Shown here piece after piece: positions 24,421 to 37,679 of a stretch of DNA of 64,000 nucleotides (position 1 is the stretch's first letter; every line of letters begins with the position of its first letter). Source of the DNA: Vanilla planifolia (lineage: Eukaryota; Streptophyta; Magnoliopsida; Asparagales; Orchidaceae); the NCBI GenBank assembly GCA_023846275.1, contig JAIUJO010000072.1:392501-456500 (forward strand). Reading direction: 5' to 3'. The position numbers and the translations under genes were made by a program. The notes beneath the pieces are model-generated. The model searched no databases. It was not told the DNA's origin and saw nothing but the letters and a program-made list of their open reading frames with translations.

Positions 24421-25900
24421 TTTTTTAAAATCTTTAAATCTCTTTGGGCTAATGGGATTGGATTGACTTTAGACCACTTATGCACAAGAGTTATTTTTTG
24501 TGGTGGTGCTTCTTATAACTTGGCTACCTCTTTGTGTTGTCAATTATTATTTGTAGGGAATTGTCAACTAATAAAAACTTTTTAAGGTGGAAGTTCATAG
24601 GTTTTGTTTTTTTTCTATTTGATTTGTACATCCCAATTAAATTATTTGTCGATTCCACACTTCTCATGCCTTCTAATTTTTGTTGTTTTGTAATGCAATG
24701 GAACATGTGATCATCCATACTCTCGTGTTGGCATAGTCATTTAAACCACACATTTTTATCTTCATTCTCTACCAAGGAGGGTTGTCATTAAGGAATCCCA
24801 TTATTGAGTGACAATGTTTCAAAACATGACGAATGGCATGAAAACATAAAAGCATTAATTGTTCCTTTGTCAAGTGTCACCAGACATGATGAACATGTCA
24901 ACTAAGACATGAGGTGCTACCTAGTGCTTTATCTTTTTGTTTCAACTTAGTTGATCATGTCGAAAGTCATCTACTTTTCTCAAAGATTAATCCATGCTTG
25001 TGTATGTATAAGCCATTTTAAATTGTTAAATAGTGAATGACTCATTAAAATAGTTGTAGTTTTTATAAAGGCACATGCTACTTTGAAAGTAATATGATTC
25101 TAGATCTAATACATGCATCAAGTCCAGACTTCTTCATGGGATGCATTTTTAAAGTAGAAGATCGATGTGGGCTTTCACCTTGCTCCTTAACTTTTAATGA
25201 TAGCTTATCGTGTCAGATGACATCTTGGTATGCGATGCCTCATTCAAATTTTCACCATATCAACTTTTGATAGTAATGTAAAGGCCTACCATGGTGGTAA
25301 TCATTGAATGGGAATTAGGGTTTGATTTTAGAAAGGTAGCTTAAGACATGGCTACCACATCCAAGGAAGTACTAAGAGAGCAAATTTCCTAATCTTGACA
25401 TGGTGAGGTATTCATAACAGATAACAATACCGGCTCCATAAGTTTAGTAATTGGAAAAAGTATAATCTAAATCACTTAATAAAGATCCTTTCAAGGGAAT
25501 GTTTGGTTTCAGTAGCCACAATAATCTTAGGTTCAATAACCTATGTTTAATTGGTAGTTAAAAAGCTCGTAACAATGCCATTGTTTGGGTTATTCTATCG
25601 ACCATTTTGTGTACACATCCAATGCTAATCATTTTGTCAGTGATGTAGTTTGGCCTTATCTAGCTAGGTAGTGTCTCCAGCATCATTACTTTGTAGAAAT
25701 TAAATTGCTCAAGCCATGCCCATGCTTTGGATACATTATCATAGGATAACATTGTAGGATTTTGATCCTTTTATGTTGGCATTTGAGATTGAAGTAAAGA
25801 TTAAGTGGGACAACCCTAGGCACACATATCTCATTGTTAGAGTTAAAGTTCTTAGAATTATGAAAAAGTCATAACAAAAGAAATTGCCAATGTTGTTCTA
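24420..25900 (-). repeat. family X, inverted copy
   Basis: Reverse-complement counterpart of 41.4-43.1 kb. The clearest link is the run around 24890-24935, containing acatgaggtgctacctagtg and ctttatctttttgtttc; the complement of about 42640-42700 reads acatgaggttgtgcttagtg and ctttatctttgtgtttc. It sits between inverted family B and the 3' end of a minus-strand LINE, the same order as in the plus-strand copies. No gene recognised. Confidence 0.55.
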
Positions 25901-26274
25901 ATTAATAAAGAATGAGAGTTAGGGACAAGAAGATGATCAGATACCACATTTGTCTTTACAATAAATGATGCTAACTTGAGATTAGTGGATGTCACTATTT
26001 AGACTCCATTAACATTGTATGTGAAATCAATGTCAATGGGTTCCTTGGTAATGTCATGGCCAAAGTCCACACCATACTCTCTCCATGAATGTTCATTAAT
26101 AAAATGATTAAAAACATAAAGCTGAAGTGACTTAGGAGAGGCATTAGTAGGTCTCAAATAAAATCATATAAGAATGCATGAAGAGAAAGTTAGTCTTTAG
26201 AATTATTGCCTTCACACTTTTTGGGGGACAAGAATTATTATAGGAACTATTATTTGTTGTTGTCAAAAATAATT

Positions 26275-26520
26275 GATTAACTATAGTAATGACTATAATG
26301 CAATTTGATTAACTATTTGTTCCTTGGACATTAAGAAGTAGAGCTTTCAAAGTTTCCATTGCTTTTAGACTAGAAACAATGTCTATGGTAGTAGTTAGAT
26401 ATGAAACTAAAGGTTTTCTAATAGTAGTAATGGATCTAACTATGTCATCTCATCTAGCAATACAAAATCTAGCATTTATGTCATGATGCATAACTGCATC
26501 ACGTTTAATTTAATCCAACC
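26275..26520 (-). pseudogene. RNase H-like remnant of LINE LA
   Basis: Reading the minus strand from 26520, the first codons give GWIKLN, a perfect start of the plant LINE RNase H domain. After a frame change they give ARFCIAR, stop, DDIVRS (family: GaGgViRDd) and then SLKAMETLKALLLNVQ (family: aEl.AmleaL.la..). The order and spacing match the plus-strand copy at 6448-6702. Not functional. Confidence 0.7.
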
Positions 26521-27699
26521 TATTAGAGTAGCTTAATAAGAGATAATAAACAACTGGTCAAGACTAACAGAGCTCCCATTGAACATGATCAAAGAGTTGC
26601 AGTAAGTAGCAACTATAATGTGATTTCTCCATTGATGTGTAACTAAATTAAGTGCCTTTTCTACTTGCACCTACAAATTCTTGTTTTTCTAGAGGTACAA
26701 TATGGATAAAGTTCTACATTTGACGCATCAGAAGTCATAGCCACCTACAAATTCATAGACATCCAATTAAGAAACTAAATAATAGAAGTCAGATCCCTGT
26801 ACTTAATCCCACCAAGCATGAGTTAGCCACTTACGAAGCTACTAAACCAGAGTTCTTTCATGATATACCACTCACAAAAATACTTTTACACATCCTCATT
26901 AGAATGACATCACTAAAGACAAATTTTAGATGTTTCAATCCTTCTTGCATTAAGCCAGGTGTGAGTAGGAAGTAGATTTAATGCATAAGAAAATGTTTAC
27001 TTAAGGTTGCACCAACTCTTTCCAAGCCAATACACGACCTCCTCCCTTCATGGACATATATGTCATTGTATATAGTCTCTAGCTCCAACACTATATGCTC
27101 ACCCAATGTGAAGCATAGAACATTCATTTGGTTTGAATTAACTTAAGGAGAATGTGTAATCTAAAATACCAAATCAGACTTCAACAAACTTCTAAATCTT
27201 TTTGTGATCCCACACCCTGTGCTTCTTTACTAGCTCTACTACATATAAAAAATGCTCCACAGCCATGTTAAAAAAGGTTTTTTAAGCAGCAATGGGAAGG
27301 ATGCCAACCAAACTAAGTAAAAAAATTACTTGTAACAATTCACCAAACCATATTGTTTGTGGTACAAGAGGCTCTAACATTGAGTGACATATATCTATGA
27401 GATGCACTAAAAGGAATATGAAAAGTATTATTATCATAATGTATTTTGATCTAAATAATTAAGCTCATCACATATCTTCTTGAGCAATACCACACCTACC
27501 ATGCTTTGCAATCAGCCTTGACTATTAGGCCAAAAAATTACTAACACAAATTCTGACACATTCCTTAAGAGCTGTATTTCTTAATAGGCATAGTTTATTG
27601 TACTGTTTTCATTTGAACTACTCCACAAATATTGTGTTTTATGGATCACCATTTATAATGATTTGATCATTCACCATGACACTCAATTTTCTACTTGAT

Positions 27700-28700
27700 T
27701 AATAAAGAATTTCAATTCTTTTCTCTAAAGTTTTGCTGCTATAATTGGTTTCCTAAATATTTTTACTAAGCATATGAAAATTTCAAGAAAGCATCTTTCA
27801 ACACTAATAATTCATCCCTTTCTTAAATAACACTCTCAATTTGTTTAGATTCATGACCTTACTTAAGTGATGCCCTTATTACTCTATAATATCAAAAATA
27901 TTCTTCATTATACCCCAAGTTGATGCTTCATAATTCATGATGTCATCATCATATAAAAGGTGTGTAATCAATAAGGGAGAAGGGAAATTCATAAACTCAA
28001 TCGAGACAACATGACCAAACTAATACTAATAAGCCAGCAGAGATACTTAGACACTGCAGTGAAGTATGGAGTGAGAGGACATCCCTATCAAAGACCCTTA
28101 GTTACTTTGGTGAATGATAGATTGAAAACATTAGACATAATCCTAAATCTTGGTCTGGTGACATAAGCCTAAATCCAACCACATCATAGTGTAAGGAACA
28201 ACCAATGTTTAAGCATATCCAACACAATCTTCAAATTTTCCTTATCAGAAGCATGGTCCTTACCTAATTTCTAATTTTCTTATCAATGCTTAAGAATATC
28301 CCTATCTAAAAACCATTGTTACTTGCATCAATGATAGTTAAAAATAATTAAACGTAATCCAAAATGTTTGTGCAATGATATAAGCCTTAATCAAACCACA
28401 ACAAAGTGTAATGAACTACCAATGTTTAAGCATATCCAATATAAATTTCTAATTTTTCTTATCTTATGCCTAATCCATATCCAATTTTATTACCATCAAA
28501 CCTTCTTTAAAAGAAGACTGGTGCAAATAGCTCTTGTTTTCTCATTCAAAAAAATATTATGAATTATGGCACGACATAACAAAAATGCAACTTGCTCCCT
28601 AACAAAGATATCTGGAAACATTATCCTATGTCTAACCAAAAAAATTGATCACCACTTTGTTAATCATATTAGAAATACTAATGGGGCTAAACTTCTTTTT
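27700..28700 (-). pseudogene. reverse transcriptase remnant of LINE LA
   Basis: The minus strand keeps the palm in two frames: GCPLTPYFTAVSKYLCWL (family: GCPLSPYLFIIVSEVLSRL-like) around 28.0 kb, and LLYDDDIMNYEAST with the catalytic box at about 27942-27953. The box reads YDDD, where plant LINEs usually have FADD or YADD. The upstream finger part is too decayed to place. Stops and shifts separate the blocks, so the domain is dead. Confidence 0.68.
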
Positions 28701-29769
28701 TTAATGCTCCTTAATCTTTAAGGATAAAAATGGCTAGTGTGTCCATTCAACATTTTGATATATAGCTATCCTTAAATAATTATTTCACTACTACAATAAT
28801 CTCCATCAACATGATCTTCTAATAACCATGTAAAAATTAAAGTAAAAAAGCCATCCAAAAGATGGGATTTATTTCTTTTATTGGACATCGATATAGATAT
28901 GATCATATCATCACTTATTAGAGTCACAAGTGTAGTCTAGTCCTCATCATTACTAATTATGAAGTGCTCAAATGGTGCAGAAGGCTCATCTTAGACATGG
29001 ATAAAAAAAATCTTACTAAAAAAGTACAAAATAATCACTTTAATATTAGTTTAGGAGCCCATCGATTCACTAATATCATTTTTAGGTTGTTGGATGTAGT
29101 TGCTACTAGAGATAAAGGTAGCAATTTCCTAGAAGAAGCTTGTTCAATTCCCAAGAGAGGCTTAATTAAGCTTGGTATGCTGCCTCCACCATACTTCTTC
29201 TAATGCCATGACAATAAGATATAAAAAAATAAGCTAGCCAAAGGATCATGTTCCAACTCAGTTAAGCAACTCATAGATTCCATATGTTGAAGCTCCTGGA
29301 ATTCTTATTCTAATTGCTAAGATTCTTATAGCTGTTAGAAAGTTCTGCTATGCTCCATTTCTTTATTGTTTACATAGCTTTGTTAAATTTTTTGGACAAA
29401 CTATTCATTGGGATTACATTAATAGTACATTTCAAAGATCTATTAAATAAATTGATTTATTACGGAAAAGATAAGAAAATATTTACAAGTTTGATTCTCC
29501 TTTAAGTTTTTCCCAAGAATTATTGTCCAAACTATAACAGTAATGGGTTGTGGTCCAAGGGATGTAAGGGAGAAACATAAAAGTGGTGACAAAGATGGCT
29601 TGCATACCATCAATAATCATAAAAACTCTATGTAATACTTCCTAGATATAGACATTCACCTCTTTCTTAGTACATAGAGTAAAGTAATTTCAAATGAAAC
29701 ACAAGCTAGTCAGATCCATATCATTAATAAAGCTAGAGAGTTAAAACTAAGCCTGGCCATTGGTAAATT

Positions 29770-29900
29770 TTCTGTTACTTTTTTTTATTGCTATCCATGT
29801 AAGGGATTAAAGTGCCCTACACCAAATAATGGTCTACCAAACATAGCACTATCTCTAATTTGGTCCCATGCTAACCATCAATTTATATAGTATTTTGATT
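29770..29900 (-). pseudogene. possible endonuclease motif of LINE LA
   Basis: On the minus strand a run reads AWDQIRD...GRPLFGVGHFNPLHG. In plant LINE endonucleases the comparable block is W..IRd....PWlvgGDFN.i, with the catalytic Asp in GDFN; here that position is His (GHFN). Placement, about 1.9 kb upstream of the YDDD box, is as expected. This is one motif only, so the call is tentative. Confidence 0.4.
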
Positions 29901-30399
29901 CATACTCTAAACAAGACCTCCAAATGTCAGTATTATAACATCTCACAAAGATAGTAACCATCTATAAGGAGTGACCAAAAATCTCAAGCATGCCCAATTC
30001 CACCATAGTGCTACAATGCCTCTAGATAGCCTGCTCGAGTGTTGAAAAACGTAATCTTCAGTTTTTCAAAAAACTTTATCCTTCTTGTGATAACTAAAAG
30101 TCTCCACATGAGTTTCTAAGAGATAAATCAAGAAGCCTGCATTCCTCCTGACCAAATACTACACGTAGCCATGAGATTTAGCTACTTTAATCCCATAGAT
30201 ATCCACAAAAAATATGATCATAATTTATTAAAAAAAACGCCATTAGCACTAGACATAATGGTTTCATTTGTTACATAGTATCCTTGTAAAAACACCTTCA
30301 TATAGGCAATACAATTCCACAATAGCGTGTAGTGCGAAGAATTAATGTAATTGATCATTCAACTTTGATAAAGGAAGAATTCTTAGGCAAAGTTCTTAA

Positions 30400-31700
30400 A
30401 ATTGAATGTTAATCAAATTGTGTTGCAACACTATATATGCAGCTCTTCTGTAAAAAAAAATAATGAATGACCCACCTCGCCATAACATTAATTAACTAAT
30501 ACATTGAAAACTAGGTGATTCAACAACCACCAATAGCCACAATCTAATATTGCTATGTATAGACTTGCTATACAATAGGATTGCATCAAAGGGGCATCAA
30601 GGAGTGTCAAATTTACCCTTTTCAAGAATGTGGCTTTACCCTTTGAAGTTGTCTCCTACCATATATACTTCGTATTTATAGTTTCTTTTATCTATGTATC
30701 TTATTACATAGTAGCTCAAATACTCACTTGGAGAAAAATTTCAATTACAAGACTTAGACATGTAATAGCATAATAGGATGTTATTTAGTTCCTATCTTAC
30801 ATAATAATAAGTCCAAATGGAGCAAAAGAGAATTGCCACATGACAGTTATAATAAAACTTTAACTCACTCTACCACTAGACACAACCACTTATGCATAGA
30901 TTTCCACAATGCCTAAGGTCACCCTTTACATTAAGTACAAATATAACAATAATAATAATAATTTAATGCACATAGTTATTAACAAGCTTATGGGTCCCTC
31001 ATTTGTAAAACTACTTGATTTGAAGACCCCATATCTTTGCTAAAATTATTTTTGGTACTCGAGTATTGCAATTCAAAGTGGCTAAATAACATAATAATTA
31101 TCCAAGGTCCCCATTAATAGATCACCTTCCACCCCATGCAATTCATACTATAGCAGGCCTCCATTTGGAGCTATCAGTTGAAGCCAAAAAGCAACAACTT
31201 CCAAGTTGCACCTATTGTGGCAAACTAATAAAAAAGAATTCCTTTTTGGAAATAAGGACAAATTAGGTTATGTGGCTCATGCAAACCAAAAGTTGTCTTA
31301 ACTTCTAACCATTAACCATATTATTTATGTCATAAGAAGATGATGCATTGTACCATGCATAATAATTCTTCCAATGACCTTTTTTCCTATTCTTCAAAGG
31401 TATGCTGGTATTATTGGAATACTAGGAGTATTTGTAGTAATATATGAAATAACAACATCTGAAGAAAATTAACCTTTTCTTGATAATTATTTTGCCAACC
31501 ATGAGATACACAATACTTACAATTTCTAAATCCATCTACCATAGATTATAACCCAAAGAATTGCACTTCCTGATCATAGAGGTAGCTAAATTCAATCCAA
31601 TCCTGATCATTATCTAGCAAAATAAACCAAACATAAGATATTCAGTAAACCCAGAATTTTTGACATGTAAACTCTAGACAACCAACACTAATTTAAAAAC
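30400..31700. other. unassigned DNA between two minus-strand LINEs
   Basis: No gene recognised. By position it could be the 5' part of LINE LA (its ORF1) or the 3' tail of LINE LB, but I found no ORF1 motif. It contains a small AAT trinucleotide run at about 30946-30963. Confidence 0.4.
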
Positions 31701-32024
31701 ATGTTAAAACCATTGAGCAATCCTAAATATTCCTTCCATGTGATCCCAAGAAAATCTTTTCCAAATGACCAACTTGCAAATTCTTTAAAAAATTGAACCA
31801 TTGCTCAATGCTCCACCCAAGCTTATATTAAGATTTCTAGCAACTACTACTTTTTTTAATTTTTGAAATTAACCATAAGCTGCCCCTCCTTTTACCTTTT
31901 TTTACTTCATTGTCTTAACAAAATTCATTCCATATGCCTTTGCACTTTTCTCATACACAAGACGAAACAAAATTCTTTTAGGGTCCATGATAAAGTAATT
32001 ACTAAGGCAAACATAAACCTCTCC

Positions 32025-32456
32025 TTAAAAAGGTTTATACATAAAATTTATAAAAATACAAACTTGAATTTGTTTGGGGAAGGGCATTTCCATGTCCCAA
32101 ACAAAATCAAATAAATGTGCATGACAAGTTACCCAGTCTGCAACACCATTGCCTTGGTCTTTTAAGAATAATAATTTGAAGAAATTCAATCCACATTCAA
32201 TAATGTTATGATAGGAACCATTATTTGTTGTTGGCAAAGGTAACTAGTTCATTATAATATTAGTTGTAGTATAATCTAATTCATTCACTACTGCTTGGAC
32301 ATTAAGATGTAATGTTACAAAAAGTTCCATTGCTTCAAGAATAGGAATGGTCTCCATGGCCATATTTGAGCTTAAACAAAAATTGTTTGACCTTAGTAAT
32401 ATGTATACCTGCATCATCTCACATAATAATCGCAACTTTAACATTAAAGAAATCAC
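32025..32456 (-). pseudogene. RNase H-like domain and tail of LINE LB
   Basis: Two minus-strand open stretches. The first (32456-32244) contains NMAMETIPILEAMELFVTL, then NVQAVVNELD, matching the central helix and the v.iEsD motif of the RVT_3-type domain. The second (32237-32025) contains DQGNGVADWVTCHAH, which matches the H.yREgN.vADalA tail where the last catalytic residues lie. One stop separates them. Preservation of the tail makes this the most complete RNase H of the window, but it has no intact frame. Confidence 0.72.
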
Positions 32457-34399
32457 TCATAGTTGCATCATTATTGAATTTAATCAAAACCATTGAATGG
32501 GGAATCCAATAAGAGGCCAACCCATCAAGGGCACCATAAATGCCACAAGATAATACTAGAGAGTTGAAGCAAATAGTAGCAACGACTAGAATGCTCCTTT
32601 AAAAATGCATCAGAATTGTGGACCTTATGAGAGAGAGGCAAATTTAACTATTTGAAAAGTTGTGGCATTAATATTCATTATGATCTAACGAAGAAGATCA
32701 AAAATTGAAGTGACAACCCTGCATTTAATCCTACAAGGTGTAAAGCAATCTCTTAAAAAGCTACGACGCTAGAATTGTTTCACAATTTCACACTCTAAAA
32801 AAATATTTTGTCAACAATAAAAATAGGTCTACGCTTATAATTCAGACAAATAGTTATAATTCGAACACTGTGATTTTCTTACATAGCTACATCATAATGG
32901 AAATAGGCTATTAAGGCTGTCAGAGCTCCCCTGCTAAACAAGATAAGACAGTTGAATTAAACAACATCAATAAATTGAGTATTTCTTTTGCAGTGTAGTT
33001 GAGTTAAGAGCCTTTTTCTTATGTGCTTGTAGATTTTTGTTAAGTCAAAGGTTAAACAATAAATAAGTGTTGAAATTGATTGTATGAGACATAATGCCAC
33101 CCAGATATTGATAGGCTTCTAGTTTTGAAGCTCAAGTAATGATGTAATCTCCCAGTAGTTCAGAACATCGAGCATAAAATTCTCATTTGTGAAGCTGCTT
33201 GACCATAATTCTTTTGCACTATTGTGCTCCTACAAACACTATTTCACACATTCAATTAGATTAGAACCTTATGGAAATAGCTTCAGCATCTCAATCCCTC
33301 TTGCATGAAGCCAAGAGTGAGATAGAAGTAGATTTAACACAAATTTTCACAAGTGTGTGCTAACCCAAGTTTGCACCCACACTTTCCAAACCCATGCAAT
33401 CTCCTTTCTAACAACATTTTGGCATATATGTGTGCCATTGTAGAAAATCTTTGAGTCGAGCATTGTATCCTCACTCAATTTGAAAGCACAATAGATCATT
33501 TTCATTTTATTTGGACCATAGGATATATAGAATATGACATACTAGGTCATGTGCAAATAGGTTTTATATCTTATTGTGATCCCATGCATCATGTTACATA
33601 GCAAGCTCAATTACAAGTGTTGAATTGTCTACTTCTACGATAAGATTTGTTGGCTATGAAGAAATAGGAAATATGACGAGGTAATTGTCTAAAGAGAATG
33701 AAAAAAAATTATCCACACTAATCCTCCAAACCATATTATTTATTCAAGGAGCCAAAATACCTAGCAACTTACACATATGAGAAGCACCATGCATTCATAT
33801 AGAAAGTGTTACTTGTCATAATGTACTTCGTCGAATTGGACTAAACCTATAAACAATCTTGTTGAGCCATCACCCACCTGCAATATTTTTTAATCATTCA
33901 TATCTACCAGGTGGGCAAAATACAGATTTTAAGAACCCCACCTTTCTTAAGAAAAGTAATAATTTTCCAGTAGGTGTAACGTGTTATGATCCTAACATTT
34001 GAAGAACAATTAAGAATTGATGTGTCAATTTCTTCAATTCTATAATAGTGTCACTCAAAATTAAATAATGGGTAAAGTAATGCATAGGAATAACAGTGAA
34101 CATTTGGTTAATCATGATGATGTTACCTAGTACTAGTAATGACCTAATAAGCAATCTGGACACAATTTTCAAATTGATTAGTAATAAAATTGTAGCATTT
34201 TTCTCTATTTTATTTTTACTACAATTGGTATACCAAGATATTTCAATTGAGCAACTTGAGGTATATTTTATTTTTAGCTATCATCTTCCTTCACTAGTGA
34301 TCCTTCCCTTTGCTAAATAATATTTTGAATTTGTTATTATTCAAAACCTAACCTGAGTGTTGCCTATAATGATCATAATTTCTCAAAAGATCCTAGATA

Positions 34400-34700
34400 A
34401 ACACATGTTGTAGTTGCATAAATCATGATGTCATTAGTATATCGAAGGTGTGTAATTATTTGAAAGGAAGAGCTAATCTTGAACCTAATCAAGCTAGAAT
34501 GCTGAAGCTAGTACTAAATAAGTTGTGAGAGATACTTAGCAGTAAAATGGTATAATGATAAGACACATCCCTACCTTTGACCCTAGCTACCTCAATCCAC
34601 TATAGATGGATACCATTAAACATAATAAAAAATCTAGACAAAGTGATACAAGCCCCAATGCAAAATCACTGGGTCTTAAGAGGACTATGGTCACAAGGAT
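34400..34700 (-). pseudogene. reverse transcriptase palm remnant of LINE LB
   Basis: The minus strand around 34430-34442 gives YTNDIMIYATTTC, the counterpart of LLYADDIMIYAPTTC in other copies, so the first catalytic Asp of the box is Asn. Upstream, LALMVSIYSGLR-like codons and a broken GC..(S/L)..F block follow the family order. The domain is dead. Confidence 0.62.
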
Positions 34701-35099
34701 GAAGCTTAAAGGAATTGAAGGAAAAGCCTAAGTATGAGTGGAGCATACACCTTAATTTTACTCAACATGGCAAAGTTTACAAGGTCCAAACATTCCAACG
34801 ATTAATAGACTGAGAACTTTTCTTTATTTTTTACATGGTTGTCCGTGGCCATTCATATCTGGTGATGCAATTTTTTGGTTAATTCTATTAATAAGTAGGA
34901 CCTCCTCATATACAAACCACCAGTCAATCTTACCAATTGAGTACTCTAAATAAGTGTTAAGATCGATATGATGTGGATAGTTTCCATTTGTTACTTGATA
35001 AGAAGTCCAATGGCTATTATCATTTAGAGGAAGGAGAAGTTATAACATGCTTTTCATAAGTGAATATATGAAAGGATCATTGAAAAGAGCGATAAATGA

Positions 35100-35650
35100 C
35101 AAAGCGATATGTGCAACCTATGGGGTTGTGATGACTATCTGATGCCACATTCTTTAATCACACGTACTCTTGCATCCATGTCAAACCCAAGGATACAAGG
35201 GATAAACAAAAGCCTATAAGTGTGATTGAGCACCAACAGAGTGAAAATTTTAATCTGGCAATGAGTCTACTGTCCATTGCTAGGTCTAGTAGGCATTGGC
35301 AATCAAATAGAAAACAACTATCTACAACGCATATTTTGACTCTTGCATCAATGAAGAATACAACAAAATTGAATACGTGCTATGTATTGTATAGTCCTTT
35401 GGACCATAAATTTTTAAACATAAGTTGCACCCATGGATGCATGTCAATGACATGCATGCAAGGGTGTCATGCGACATGTCACTCGTTGTTGATGCTAAGA
35501 AACATAATTTCAGGTCTTCACGCCTATTTGGAGCAATCGATGACACTTTGTACAATAGCTTGGCATGTTGAAGCATTGGATGATTATTGCTTATTGATGT
35601 GATAAGAGATGGATGCCACTGAGTGTTGTGTCTTTGATAAGTACTAATTA
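35100..35650. other. unassigned DNA at the break of LINE LB
   Basis: A 126-codon open frame (35222-35602, plus) and an 84-codon frame on the other strand overlap here. Neither resembles a known family, and codon content (many Cys, His, Met, Thr) suggests chance. The words catgcatg and gacatgcatgcaag around 35435-35465 give a locally palindromic composition. Confidence 0.35.
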
Positions 35651-37650
35651 ATTTTTCAATGTGGTAGGAAGATGCTCCTTAGAAATACAACTCAAAGCTC
35701 CACATAATAGAATCATGAACTCATGTTAAGTGGAGCTACCCACTAAACTTAGGCATATAAATATGTAGTGAGGTAACCTATGAGGATTGCCATTGTAATG
35801 ACAAGAAAATAGGTCTAGCCAAGGGTAGAAATTAGGCAATCAGAAGCCCAAATTATAGTATATAGTGGCATCCTCTATGATGGGTCAGGATCAAGTCCCT
35901 TTGAAGGGGACACCAGGGAAAGTGAGAGCCTCATTCGGCCGTACTATTTATGGAAGATGCTATCAACGAGTTGGGTTGTTTGAGAATGCAGCCCAAATTT
36001 TGTGGTAAATTCTATCCATGACAAAATAATTATGGAAGTTTGATAGAAAGAAATTACCACGAGGGAAATATAAAAAGGGCTTTTAAAAGTGAGTGAAGGA
36101 GTATTTCAAATTATCTCATGGAAAGTGTTTGGGGGCTGCAATACAGTTCAGCTTGATGTACAATGTCATCAAATGGTTTGTTGCATTGCTCAAAGATGCG
36201 AATGTCTCGATCCATCATAGTGATAAAAGATTAAGTGAACACTGCCCTTGTTGAAATCGATGTCATTGTTTATCACAATGCTCACCCCATGAACGCATGC
36301 GATGGTAGCAACGTGTGCATTGGCAAAGGCCAGTAGGCTCTGCTTCTAACACGTATTGAAACACAACCCAAAGAGTTGGACTAGCATATGAGTTGATGGG
36401 TGAGCAAGCCTTAAAGGTGCAGGGAAGTTAATTGTTGGAATCCTTGTTGCAAGGGTGAGCTACTAATTGACCAAACTCTTCTCTAAAGATTTTAAGTGAG
36501 GCATGCCTGTTAAGACTTAATAAATGGTGAATTATGCCTAAGTGAGATGAAACCAAAGTAATCTATTGTGGATGCTTGTAGAGATTCTCATATACGATTC
36601 AATTATCTAACTTGGGTGTAAAGGCGAGTGACTAATCAAGCCATCTAGGAGCTTATTCCCTTCATTGTTTCCCTCGTGACACTTAAAACCACAATCGATG
36701 TTCTTTTAGGTAAACCCAATGATTAAAGGCATCAAAACACAATGCCCTTAACCATTTCTCAAACTTTAAATAGGTAGGAATTCATCAACTTTAAGGAGTT
36801 TAGGCAAGGATTCTCGGCTCAAAGCAGAACAATTTTGGTAAGTAGAACTACCGATGTGGGATGAATTGAAAGTTAGCATATAATGTCCAGCTATGCACAA
36901 AACTAGAGCTCACAAAGGGTGTTGGTCAATTAAGATAGTAGGAACGTGGTCTTAGAAATTGAAATCCCTTAAGGAATGTGTAACAACTGACATATAGAAT
37001 TAAATATTCCTTGAAATGGATGGAACTTATTCATGCAATGCACCCTTGGCCATCTGTGTAATGCAATGACTCGATGAGTATGTTGGCACAAAGGTCACTA
37101 TAAAATGTATGACATGAGCCCACGTAGAGCATCTACTAATGCAAATATCTTTCGTAGTAGCAAATATTCAAATGAGAACTTTGAAGGATGAAGGAGGGAA
37201 AGGTTTCGGGTGAATGACACTTACACATGGGTCAGCAAACCTCAAGAGATGGGTGAGACACATCAAAGGGTGCCAACTGTCACAACTTTCAAAAGAAAGT
37301 CGAGTTAAAATTCTTTAGCCAAGATGTAGCAATCTATGGCAACATCAATTGGTCTGAATGCATTTGGGTAACTCCAGTAGTGCCACATTTTCTATATAAG
37401 ATCCTAGTGGCCCTTGAAGTAGTGGAATCTTAGGTTGGGCCAAGTGATTAAAAACATATCATATGTTAAAGTAGTGTCTAATGTGCTGCTCACGACCATT
37501 GAAAATCTAGATGGTTGAGTGACTTTTACACCCACTTGTAAGTAGAGGGACAAGAACATACTACATTTGAAGGATGATAAGGGGCAAGTGGCTAGTTCAA
37601 TAGAGAATATAAAATATTTGTTGGCTAAAACTTTTTGGATGATGTGGTGC
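35650..37650 (-). repeat. family C, inverted copy
   Basis: The complement of this stretch matches the family C units at 11-14 kb. The complement of about 37300-37320 reads gaattttaactcgactttct, against gaattttaacttgactttct at about 11720. The complement of about 37170 gives tctcatttgaatatttgcta, against tttcatttgaatatttgcta at about 11857. The complement of about 36730-36790 gives the aaagtttgagaaatggttaa run, against aaagtatgagaatgtgttaa at about 12268. Single unit, no recognised protein. It abuts the RT of the next LINE. Confidence 0.6.
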
Positions 37651-37679
37651 AATATTGGTATCTACCATCCTCCATTACA

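Larger units (their letters stand above)
25900..30400 (-). mobile_element. degenerate LINE on the minus strand (copy LA)
   Basis: A LINE relic read from about 30.4 kb leftwards. It has an endonuclease-like motif (about 29.8 kb), RT (about 27.7-28.7 kb) and an RNase H-like domain (26275-26520). It parallels copy LB at an offset of about 6.0-6.4 kb: for instance, gatcccacaccctgtgcttc at 27206 matches gatcccatgcatcatgttac near 33581, and the stretch 26235-26350 matches 32214-32340. It is interrupted by many stops. A 5' ORF1 was not recognised, so the element is either 5' truncated or too decayed there. Confidence 0.72.
31700..35100 (-). mobile_element. degenerate LINE on the minus strand (copy LB)
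   Basis: A second minus-strand LINE relic, parallel to LA. It has an RNase H-like domain with its C-terminal tail (32025-32456) and an RT palm (about 34400-34700). The homology to LA runs from about 31.9 to about 34.7 kb. The element is cut off near 35.1 kb, before endonuclease or ORF1, where unrelated DNA starts; this is a 5' truncation or a later break. Several stops lie in each domain. Confidence 0.7.

Noticed and set aside
28964-29203. 79-codon plus-strand frame as a gene
   Set aside because: It is antisense to the decayed upstream ORF2 region of LINE LA and has no recognised motif.
35222-35602. 126-codon frame as a gene
   Set aside because: No family resemblance; it overlaps an equally long frame on the other strand and lies in a repeat-rich break region, so chance is the simplest explanation.
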